This document shows, in pieces, positions 1 to 6,057 of a stretch of 10,710 nt of DNA. Source of the stretch: a bacterium (GTDB lineage Bacteria > Patescibacteria > ABY1 > BM507 > VMTK01); contig DAOWHZ010000054.1 of assembly GCA_030641105.1 (NCBI GenBank), positions 1 to 10,710 on the forward strand, in the 5' to 3' direction. Under the pieces are notes generated by a model. That model worked only from the letters and a program-made list of their open reading frames with translations, made no database searches and was not told where the DNA came from. Numbering within the stretch: the stretch's first letter is position 1; each line of letters starts with the position of its first letter. The translations under genes and the position numbers were made by a program.

Positions 1-306
1 AGTGCGATAACGTTTAATTCCATCTTGACCAATCCAATCGCGAGTTTGCAAACGGCCTTCCATATAAACCTTTGAGCCCTTGCGCAAATACTGTCCGCAA
101 ATTTCCGCTAATCTTCTCCATGTTGTTACATTGTGAAATTCTGTTATCTTTTTTTGCTCACCTGTTTGAGAGTCTTTCCAAACAAAATTTGTTGCCACAC
201 CAAAAGAAGCAACGGTTTGACCGGTTGGTGTAGTTCTTACCTCCGGATCCCGGGTTAAATACCCAATAATCATGGCTTTGTTTAAATTCATAGTTTTTGT
301 ATCCAT
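1..306 (-). CDS. ssb: Single-stranded DNA-binding protein, partial (N-terminal 102 residues)
   Basis: SSB coats single-stranded DNA in replication, repair and recombination, usually as a homotetramer of OB folds. The visible part is most of the OB fold: the N-terminal MNLNKAMIIGYLTRDPEVR block, the ASFGVAT strand, the TEFHNVTTWRRLAE helix region and the GSKVYMEGRLQTRDW strand all match the family. The gene is cut by the left edge of the window, so the acidic C-terminal tail that recruits partner proteins is not visible. The start at 306 is preceded by AGAGGA (314-319) at 7 nt and by AGGAGG (321-326). An in-frame ATG at 291, giving MNLNKA, is an equally family-like start. The gene lies 189 bp downstream of rpsF on the same strand, the usual rpsF-ssb-rpsR order. 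The spacer contains a long inverted repeat that could uncouple ssb expression from rpsF. Confidence 0.95.
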   Translation of the reverse strand, partial: MDTKTMNLNKAMIIGYLTRDPEVRTTPTGQTVASFGVATNFVWKDSQTGEQKKITEFHNVTTWRRLAEICGQYLRKGSKVYMEGRLQTRDWIGQDGIKRYRT

Positions 307-362
307 TAACTATTCCTCTGCCTCCTGAAAAAGAATAATTATGGATTGAATTAATTATAACT

Positions 363-458
363 CCCACAAATCTACAAATCAACTACAAATCTACAAATAT
401 AAATAAAAAAATTTATCATATATTTGTAAATTTGTGAAAGGATTTGTTGATTTGTGGG
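363..458. repeat. Inverted pair of ACAAATC-type repeats between rpsF and ssb
   Basis: Copy A (363-400) begins CCCACAAATCTACAAATC. Copy B (420-458) is the same element in reverse orientation. Together they make an imperfect inverted repeat with arms of about 38 bp around a 19-nt AT-rich centre. Each copy is built from four ACAAATC/T heptamers. In the rpsF-ssb transcript the pair should fold into a long hairpin. Neither arm is followed by a clean T-run, so it is not an obvious terminator. A third copy lies at 1033-1070. Confidence 0.8.
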
Positions 459-495
459 GGCACTCTAAGACTTAATAAATCTAATTATAAATTCA

Positions 496-981
496 TTATA
501 ATAAATCATCAGTTTCTAATATTTTGTCTAACTTTTCATCTAAATCTTTTAATTCAACTTTTTCTTTGCTTTTTGCTTTTATTTTTTCTTTTTCCTTTTT
601 TACCTCCCTTTCTTTTTCAGCGGCAATTTTTTTAGCAATCTTTTTTTCTTTTTCCATTGTTTTAACAGTCTTTTGCTTTTTATTAACAATTTGGTGGCGT
701 AAGATTTCATTGGCCAACCGCAGTATTCTATCAACTTTAGTTAACTTTTCTCCAGCTAAATCAAATTCAACTAAATTATAATAGCCATAACGAAAATGCT
801 TAATTGGATAAGCTAAACGTTTTTTGCCCCATTCCTCGCTAAAAGTAATATTACCTTCTTGATCATTAATTATTTCCCTGACCTGGTCAATTATTGGAGC
901 TAATTCATTCTCACTATATTTATTGGAAATTATATACAAAAGTTCATAGTGGGGAATTTCTGATGTTTTATTTTTCGCCAT
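496..981 (-). CDS. rpsF: Ribosomal protein bS6 with a long charged C-terminal extension
   Basis: bS6 binds the 30S platform together with bS18. Residues 1-100 match the family: a HYELLYIIS first strand, the helix before a GNITFSEEWGKKRLAYPIKH segment (compare WGrRrLAYPI), then YGYYNLVEFDLAGEKLTKVDRILRLANEILRHQIV. The typical protein is about 95-135 residues, whereas this one has 161. From about residue 101 it carries a roughly 60-residue tail, first strongly Lys/Glu-rich and likely helical, ending LDEKLDKILETDDLL. The tail is in frame with no sign of a frameshift. The ATG at 981 has no recognisable Shine-Dalgarno sequence. An attenuator-like leader and a probable promoter lie upstream (1074-1223), and ssb follows. 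Identification is secure; the role of the tail is unknown. Confidence 0.96.
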   Translation of the reverse strand: MAKNKTSEIPHYELLYIISNKYSENELAPIIDQVREIINDQEGNITFSEEWGKKRLAYPIKHFRYGYYNLVEFDLAGEKLTKVDRILRLANEILRHQIVNKKQKTVKTMEKEKKIAKKIAAEKEREVKKEKEKIKAKSKEKVELKDLDEKLDKILETDDLL

Positions 982-1032
982 ACTTTTATTGTTTTGTTAT
1001 TTTATTTTAATGATTTCCCATATCATAAATAG

Positions 1033-1070
1033 ATATTTGTAAATTTGTAGCCGATTTGTAGATTTGTGGG
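1033..1070 (-). repeat. Third copy of the ACAAATC-type repeat, in the rpsF leader
   Basis: Read on the minus strand, this 38-bp stretch matches copy A (363-400) at 35 of 38 positions. It differs by GG for AA in the centre and by one C-to-T change. It sits between the leader terminator (about 1078-1116) and the rpsF start at 981, so the family flanks rpsF on both sides. Confidence 0.8.
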
Positions 1071-1073
1071 TGT

Positions 1074-1164
1074 AAAAAAATCCCAGATATTCTCTTAAAA
1101 CAAATCTTGGGATTTTGAGAATACCCTCCCTGTCTTAATCAGGGTCACTCTAAAATAATTAGAG
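1074..1164 (-). promoter_or_regulatory. Attenuator-like leader of rpsF (hairpins plus intrinsic terminator)
   Basis: On the minus strand, reading toward rpsF, three hairpins follow each other. They are CTCTAA/TTAGAG (1148-1164), CCCTG/CAGGG (1128-1144) and a terminator stem of about 11 bp (1078-1088 with 1105-1116, roughly AAATCCCAAGAT against ATCTGGGATTT). The last is followed by a run of seven T (1080-1074). A separate exact 7-bp pairing, TATTCTC (1117-1123) with GAGAATA (1088-1094), crosses the terminator stem and would compete with it or form a pseudoknot. This layout suits conditional termination upstream of a ribosomal-protein gene. It could instead be the 3' end of a small RNA or of smc readthrough. 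Confidence 0.55.
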
Positions 1165-1194
1165 CTTGGAAAGGTTATATTTATTTATATTAGC

Positions 1195-1223
1195 ACCTTA
1201 ACATAGGTTTAAAAAAATTGCAA
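1195..1223 (-). promoter_or_regulatory. Possible promoter for the rpsF leader
   Basis: A TTGCAA -35 element (1218-1223) and a weak TAAGGT -10 element (1195-1200) are separated by exactly 17 nt on the minus strand. A start near 1188 would give a leader of about 205 nt containing the attenuator-like structure. The -10 match is poor, so the call rests on spacing and position. Confidence 0.4.
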
Positions 1224-1285
1224 GGGCTTTTTTCGCTACCAAATTTTGTTAAGAGTATTACAACGAAAAATAAATTTCTCACTTC

Positions 1286-1303
1286 CCTGCCTGCGCAGGC
1301 AGG
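1286..1303. repeat. Perfect 18-bp palindrome CCTGCCTGCGCAGGCAGG
   Basis: CCTGCCTGC is followed directly by its reverse complement GCAGGCAGG, just downstream of the smc stop codon. A closely related palindrome lies inside the reading frame at 9980-10375 (10240-10261). The GC content is far above that of the surrounding AT-rich spacer. Confidence 0.85.
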
Positions 1304-1347
1304 TTACTTCCTTGCCCTCCATAGCTTTAGCGACGGAGGGTTACTTC
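1302..1347. repeat. CCCTCC...GGAGGG hairpin element bounded by 9-bp direct repeats
   Basis: The arms CCCTCC (1315-1320) and GGAGGG (1335-1340) enclose a nested GCT/AGC pair. The nonamer GGTTACTTC occurs on both sides, at 1302-1310 and 1339-1347, as a target duplication would. The right copy abuts the smc stop codon (1348-1350). The element may act as an mRNA 3' hairpin for smc, but no T-run follows it on either strand. Confidence 0.6.
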
Positions 1348-3996
1348 TTACTTTATTTTTGTTTCTTCTAATTTTATGCTTAATAACTCACTTACTCCAT
1401 CATTTCCCATAGTAATACCATAAAGAATATGAGCTTTGCGCATAGTGGCGCGGTTGTGAGTGATAACAATAAATTGGGTTTTATGCGCTAGATCATCTAA
1501 AATTTTAGCAAAACGTTCTGAATTAGCTTCATCTAAAGCCGCGTCAACTTCATCTAAAACCACAAAAGGTGAAGGATTAGCACTAATAATAGCGCAAATT
1601 AAAGCAATAGCGGTTAATGCTCTTTCTCCGCCGGAAAGCATGTTAATTGACTTTATTTTTTTGCCCGGAGGCGTAGCTTGAATTTCAATACCAGCCAGCC
1701 CGGTGGCATTATGCTTTTGCAAAAATTTAATTTTTTTAACATTAATATTTTGATCTATTTCTTTTTTATTTATTTCTTTATTTTTTTCTGTGATTTCAGT
1801 ATTTTCAGCATCTTCAGTGTTCTCCATCACCTTAATAATTTTAGCTCGTCCGCCATTGAAAAGGATTTTAAAATATTCTTCAAATTTAGTTAAAATTATT
1901 TTAAATTCTTTATCAAATTTTTCTTTAATTATTAAGTCAAGTTTTTTAATAATTTGTTCCAGTGAATCAATGGCTTTAATTAAATCATTAACCTGGTTTG
2001 ACAAAAAGTCATAGCGTTCTTTGGTTTCTTTGTATTCTTTGGCAACTTCAAGATCAATACCGCCGATTAAATCAAGCTGGCGTTTTAATTGATTTATTTT
2101 CTCTAAGGCCGCTTCCTGATCAGCTCCGCACCCTTCCTTGAATTTATATTCTTTGATTTCCTTAAGACTGCCGTAATTTTGCCTAATTTCAACTTCCAAG
2201 TCTTCAAGCCGAGTTTCAAATCTGGTTGAATTAATTTTTACTTCACTAAGCTGGTTGTTAATATTATTAATTTCGTTTTGCAAATTTTGTAATTTTTTTT
2301 GTAAATCAAACAGCTGATTTCTTTTGTTTTCTTCCTGGCCGCTAACTTTATTGATTTTTTCTTTAATATCGGCTATTTTTTTATTCATCTCATTTATTTT
2401 TTGTTTAACCTCTTGTTGCTCTTTTGAGCTTGTTTTCACTCCTTGTTGCTCAAGTTTAGATTTGATAGCTGCCAGCTCGTTTTGCAAATCTAATTTTTTT
2501 TCAGTTAATAATTTTACTCTTTCGCTTCGGGCTGAAATTCTTAAACTTGTTTCATTAATAGCAGTAATTAGTTTTTCTTTTTTTTCAATTGTTTTGCTTA
2601 AATTTTGTTGAGTTTGCTCTAAATTATTTTTTTCATAAGCCATGGATGATGTTTTAATGATTTCCTTAAGTTCTTGCTTAATTTGCTGCAGTATGGCTTT
2701 TATTTTATCTAGATTTGTTTCTGCTTCCGCTTGCCTTAATTTATTAAGAGATTTATTTAGTTGATTATTAATATTTTGTACGGTTTCATTATTAGATGTA
2801 GAGCTTAGTGAAACTAATTTTCGGTTAAACTCCTGAATCTTGCTATCAACTGCTTTTTTGTCTTTTTCCAGCGCCGGCAGTTTTTCTTTTTCAATTTCAA
2901 TATTTTTGGTAAGCATATTTATTTCTTCTTCAATTGTTGCCATCTCTTTAGCTAACTCTTCTTTTTTATTAGCAAGCCATGATAAATCAAATTGGCCGCT
3001 TGATTCAAATTTTACTTCTATTCGCGCCTCAATTTTTGCTAACTGCTTGATAAGCAGGTCTTTTTGATTTTGAGCCTCTGTTAATTCTTGCTGCCAATCC
3101 ATAAGCTCGGTTAAATCCTTATGATCTTTTTCCATCTCGCTTAACTCATGGTTGAGTCTGTCTAATTTTTTTTCTTTGTCTCGTTTAATTTGTTCAATTT
3201 CTAAAAGCTGCTTGTTGTATTCACTGAATTTATTATTAATTTTATGCCAAATTTTTCCGTAAAATTCTCGCTGCAGGCCCTTTAATTCAGTTTCAATTTC
3301 CTCTCTTTTTTGCAGCTTATTAACTTGCCTGGTTAAGCTTTTAAGCCGCGGTTCAATTTCAGATAAAAGCATCTGCGCTTGATTAAGGTTTTCATAACTT
3401 GATCGCAATTTATTTAAGGAATCATCACGTTTTATCTGAAATTGTTTTACTCCGGTTGCCTCGTCAAAAAACTCTTTTCTTTCAGCCAAAGAAGTGTTTA
3501 AAAATCCCTCTACCATGCCTTGCCCGATTACGCTGTATGTTTTCTGCCCGAATTTGGCTTTGGCCAGCATTATCTGAATATCAGACAGCCGCGCCCTGCT
3601 GTTGTTTATCATGTATTCACTGTTGCCGTCGCGGTATAATCTGCGGGTTAAAACTATCTGTGAATAATTAGCCATTCCGCCCCGGTCTTCCATACACAAA
3701 TCAATTAAGCCGTTTTCATTATTAAGATACAATGAGACTTCTGCCATGCCCAGCCGGCCTTTTTTGTCTGATCCGGAAAAAATAACATCCTCGCTTTTTT
3801 TGCCGCGCAAAGTTTTCATGCTTTGCTCACCCAAGGCCCAGCGCACTGCATCAGCCACATTAGACTTGCCAGAGCCATTAGGCCCGACAATAGCAGTAAT
3901 GCCCCGCTTGCTTTTAGAAAGCATGCCGGGAAAAACTAAAGTATTTTTATTGGCAAATGATTTAAACCCTTGAATTTGCAGTTTTTCTAGATACAT
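1348..3996 (-). CDS. smc: Chromosome segregation SMC ATPase, short form with no recognisable hinge
   Basis: SMC proteins are ABC-type ATPases that organise and segregate the chromosome with ScpA/ScpB. The N-terminal head has Walker A GPNGSGKSN (38-46), the Q-loop region SVIGQGMVEGF (155-165) and KEFFDEATGV (174-183). The C-terminal head has signature LSGGERA (787-793), Walker B FVVLDEVDAALDEAN (811-825) and the H-loop ITHNR (845-849). About residues 185-640 are predicted coiled coil rich in Lys, Glu, Gln and Asn. The length is 882 residues against about 1150-1200 for typical bacterial SMC, and nothing in the middle looks like the Gly-rich globular hinge. A low-complexity insert with NTED/NTEIT repeats lies at about 723-752. 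No clear Shine-Dalgarno precedes the ATG. The head assignment is secure. An SMC-like relative that does not use condensin hinge dimerisation cannot be excluded. Confidence 0.93.
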   Translation of the reverse strand: MYLEKLQIQGFKSFANKNTLVFPGMLSKSKRGITAIVGPNGSGKSNVADAVRWALGEQSMKTLRGKKSEDVIFSGSDKKGRLGMAEVSLYLNNENGLIDLCMEDRGGMANYSQIVLTRRLYRDGNSEYMINNSRARLSDIQIMLAKAKFGQKTYSVIGQGMVEGFLNTSLAERKEFFDEATGVKQFQIKRDDSLNKLRSSYENLNQAQMLLSEIEPRLKSLTRQVNKLQKREEIETELKGLQREFYGKIWHKINNKFSEYNKQLLEIEQIKRDKEKKLDRLNHELSEMEKDHKDLTELMDWQQELTEAQNQKDLLIKQLAKIEARIEVKFESSGQFDLSWLANKKEELAKEMATIEEEINMLTKNIEIEKEKLPALEKDKKAVDSKIQEFNRKLVSLSSTSNNETVQNINNQLNKSLNKLRQAEAETNLDKIKAILQQIKQELKEIIKTSSMAYEKNNLEQTQQNLSKTIEKKEKLITAINETSLRISARSERVKLLTEKKLDLQNELAAIKSKLEQQGVKTSSKEQQEVKQKINEMNKKIADIKEKINKVSGQEENKRNQLFDLQKKLQNLQNEINNINNQLSEVKINSTRFETRLEDLEVEIRQNYGSLKEIKEYKFKEGCGADQEAALEKINQLKRQLDLIGGIDLEVAKEYKETKERYDFLSNQVNDLIKAIDSLEQIIKKLDLIIKEKFDKEFKIILTKFEEYFKILFNGGRAKIIKVMENTEDAENTEITEKNKEINKKEIDQNINVKKIKFLQKHNATGLAGIEIQATPPGKKIKSINMLSGGERALTAIALICAIISANPSPFVVLDEVDAALDEANSERFAKILDDLAHKTQFIVITHNRATMRKAHILYGITMGNDGVSELLSIKLEETKIK

Positions 3997-4108
3997 AAAT
4001 AATAAAATTTAAGATTTTAGATTGAAGATTGAAGATTGGTTTTTTGCTAAGGTGTTAAATAGTTGATGTAATAAATCTACAATCTGAAATTTTATGGCTG
4101 TCTAATAT

Positions 4109-4137
4109 ATTATACTACAATTCATAAAACAAAACAA
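4109..4137 (-). promoter_or_regulatory. Probable smc promoter
   Basis: A perfect TATAAT (4109-4114) lies 17 nt from TTGTTT (4132-4137), a half-match to the -35 consensus, on the minus strand. Transcription would start near 4102 and leave a 5' UTR of about 105 nt. That UTR contains a short imperfect tandem of AATCTTC units (about 4011-4037). Confidence 0.55.
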
Positions 4138-4208
4138 AAAAATTTTGCGCTACAAAGAATAAATAGATTATTTAAAAAAGCTGTTAATAAAAAAATATAA
4201 TAATGATA

Positions 4209-4258
4209 AAATATTACTCAAATAAAAAAGGGAAAAGCTTTGCGCGATTCCCTTTGTT
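4209..4258 (-). terminator. Intrinsic terminator after the leuB-like gene; copy 1 of a 50-bp repeat
   Basis: On the minus strand an 8-bp stem, AAAGGGAA paired with TTCCCTTT, encloses a 13-nt GC-containing loop and is followed by TTTTTT. It begins 17 bp after the leuB-like stop codon. The whole 50 bp, including AT-rich sequence beyond the T-run, recurs at 7503-7552 with a single difference (position 4242 against 7536). Confidence 0.9.
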
Positions 4259-4275
4259 TTAACGGTTAAATGTAT

Positions 4276-5454
4276 TTATTGCAAATTTTCAAGGATTTTT
4301 TCTCCCATGGCTTTTGTGCCAAGGGTTTTATTTTCCGGATCCCCCCTTTTTGCAATATCCAATGTCCTCCACCCGTCTGAAAGAACCTTATCAATTGATC
4401 CTTCAATAGCCACGGCTCCTATAGACGCTTTTTTGCCTGAAATCTTGCAAATATGCTCAAGCATTAGGACATCTGTATTGATTCTTCCGATGGGATTCGC
4501 AATATCCATACCGGCAATATCAGAAGCTGTGCCTGCGCCAGATTCAAACATGGCAGCGCCTGTATCAGGATTAATAGCCGAACTATACATAAGGCCAAGT
4601 CCTCCTTTTGCGCCTGCCGCACCGTCTGAGCCAATGTCTCCGTGTTCATTTCCGCAAGCTATAAGTCCATGAAGTTTAGCTGGAGTAAAAAGAAGTTCAA
4701 CGGCCGCATCAATATACTGAAACTGAAGATTTACATCGGAAAAATTTTCTTGGTGTACTTCTTTGCATACTTCATTAAAAAGCACATAACGGGGTATAAC
4801 ATTTGACTTGTCAATGCAGATTACTGGCAAACCTTTATTGCGGGCAAAAGAAAAAAGATTGTTAAAATATTTTATCAAAGTTGACCTTCTAAAATATGCC
4901 AAATCAACAATAATATCTTCTTTGCCAGTAACCTCACTGTGAAGTTTGATGCCAAGTTCTTCGCGAACTTCCTTTGGTATCTTGTGCATTAAATCTTGAT
5001 TGCCGAAATAACTGTCTTCAAGCAAATAGCGAAGCCAAATCTGCGTTACGCCTTCTTCGGGAATATATTCCGGACGAACTCTTGCTAAATGGGCAAACTT
5101 CTTGAAAAAAATCATTGGCCGATAGTTAAGAAGAAGCCCAAGTTCTTTTCTGATCGTCAACAAGCATTTTCCTTCCGGCTTCATGCCTTTGTGCTTCACT
5201 CCAAGAGTATCATCCAGTTTTTTATCGCCAACGCCTCCAAAAAACACAATCCCCAATTTCTTAATAATATTCAAAGATTCTTCGGGAAATGTGGTCCCGT
5301 AATCATCAAAAGTGCACCAGCCAGCCGGAGCAGGCACAAATTCAATTTCAATATCATCCATTTTCCCCGCCTCAATGGCCACTGCGCATGCCACCTTCAT
5401 CATTTCAGGGGCAGCGCCGTCACCCTCCACCAATGCTATCTGAATTTTTTTCAT
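4276..5454 (-). CDS. Isocitrate/isopropylmalate dehydrogenase family protein (leuB-like)
   Basis: Members of this family are NAD(P)-dependent beta-decarboxylating dehydrogenases acting on isopropylmalate, isocitrate, homoisocitrate and relatives. Visible landmarks are EGDGAAPEM (10-18), the substrate arginines R102 and R112 in LLTIRKELGLLLNYRP (98-113), Tyr149, catalytic Lys216 in IDKSNV, metal ligands D249, D273 and D277 (GDIGSDGAAG), and SDIAGMDIANPIG (311-323). The PE-x-LL-x-x-R arrangement (93-102) is closer to isopropylmalate than to isocitrate dehydrogenase. Two oddities stand out: an extra stretch of about 40 residues (about 150-190) between the active-site Tyr and Lys, and replacement of the usual VHGSAPDIAG cofactor-loop residues VH by GA (E304-S-G-A-G). 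Its length is 392 against about 330-360. AAGGAGG lies 9 nt before the ATG, 21 bp after leuD. The family is certain; the substrate is not, so I give no symbol. Confidence 0.88.
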   Translation of the reverse strand: MKKIQIALVEGDGAAPEMMKVACAVAIEAGKMDDIEIEFVPAPAGWCTFDDYGTTFPEESLNIIKKLGIVFFGGVGDKKLDDTLGVKHKGMKPEGKCLLTIRKELGLLLNYRPMIFFKKFAHLARVRPEYIPEEGVTQIWLRYLLEDSYFGNQDLMHKIPKEVREELGIKLHSEVTGKEDIIVDLAYFRRSTLIKYFNNLFSFARNKGLPVICIDKSNVIPRYVLFNEVCKEVHQENFSDVNLQFQYIDAAVELLFTPAKLHGLIACGNEHGDIGSDGAAGAKGGLGLMYSSAINPDTGAAMFESGAGTASDIAGMDIANPIGRINTDVLMLEHICKISGKKASIGAVAIEGSIDKVLSDGWRTLDIAKRGDPENKTLGTKAMGEKILENLQ

Positions 5455-5475
5455 CTATCTATACCTCCTTTCCGG

Positions 5476-6036
5476 TTAATATCTTTTATCAGCATAAGCC
5501 AACCAGCCACCGGCCTCAACCAAATCTCGATCAAAATCATTTAACTGAAATTGAAATTTATGAGATACCGGCTTTCCCATTGTTGAAATTTTAATATTTA
5601 CAACAAAATTCTCAAAATCTACCTCAGCGATAGCATATCCTTTTGGATTTATGCTACGAGAATTTTTTTGAAACATAAATATTGCATCAATATCATCTTT
5701 TGAAAGCTCAATAGCCAGCATCCCGCAGTTAAACATATTCTGCCGGAAAATTCTGGCAAAACTTTCGCCAATTACAACATTAATGCCGTTAACCTCAAAA
5801 ACCCAAACAGCATGCTCACGGGATGATCCGCAACCAAAATTACCACGAGTCACAATAACTCTGGCGTTTTTAGCTGTCTTGCTTTGCGGATCAAATCCAT
5901 CCAGCTTTAAATCTTCAAGCATGTATGGCCTAAGGTCTTGTTTGGAGTTTTCAGAAAGATATTTAGCCGGAATTATTTCATCCGTATTAATATCACTTCT
6001 ATCTAAGAATAAGACCGAACCGCCAAACTTTTTCAT
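5476..6036 (-). CDS. leuD: 3-isopropylmalate dehydratase/homoaconitase small subunit (leuD-type)
   Basis: This is the swivel-domain subunit of a two-subunit aconitase-family isomerase and pairs with the large subunit encoded immediately upstream. Motifs are INTDEIIPAKYL (16-27) and the active-site loop RGNFGCGSSREHAVW (64-78), then VVIGESFARIFRQNMFNCGML (87-107), all well conserved. Its 186 residues are within or slightly above the usual range for the stand-alone small subunit. In archaeal-type enzymes the residues after YL in the first loop help set substrate choice (YLRT in homoaconitase, YLVY in one isopropylmalate isomerase). Here they read YLSE, so specificity cannot be read off. AAGGAGG lies 7 nt before the ATG, and 21 bp separate it from the leuC stop. 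The symbol names the family rather than a proven leucine role. Confidence 0.88.
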   Translation of the reverse strand: MKKFGGSVLFLDRSDINTDEIIPAKYLSENSKQDLRPYMLEDLKLDGFDPQSKTAKNARVIVTRGNFGCGSSREHAVWVFEVNGINVVIGESFARIFRQNMFNCGMLAIELSKDDIDAIFMFQKNSRSINPKGYAIAEVDFENFVVNIKISTMGKPVSHKFQFQLNDFDRDLVEAGGWLAYADKRY

Positions 6037-6057
6037 ATCATCTCCTCCTTCTTTAAA

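Noticed and set aside
363..458. CRISPR-like array made of the ACAAATC repeats
   Set aside because: Units are heptamers with no unique spacers, orientation flips between copies, and no cas gene is present.
1218..1412. Plus-strand open frame of 64 codons across the smc 3' spacer
   Set aside because: It runs through two palindromic repeats and into the smc end on the opposite strand, with no ribosome-binding site and no recognisable product.
5089..5594. Overlapping plus-strand frames opposite the leuB-like and leuD genes
   Set aside because: They are antisense to clearly conserved genes, overlap each other in different frames, and show no family motif.
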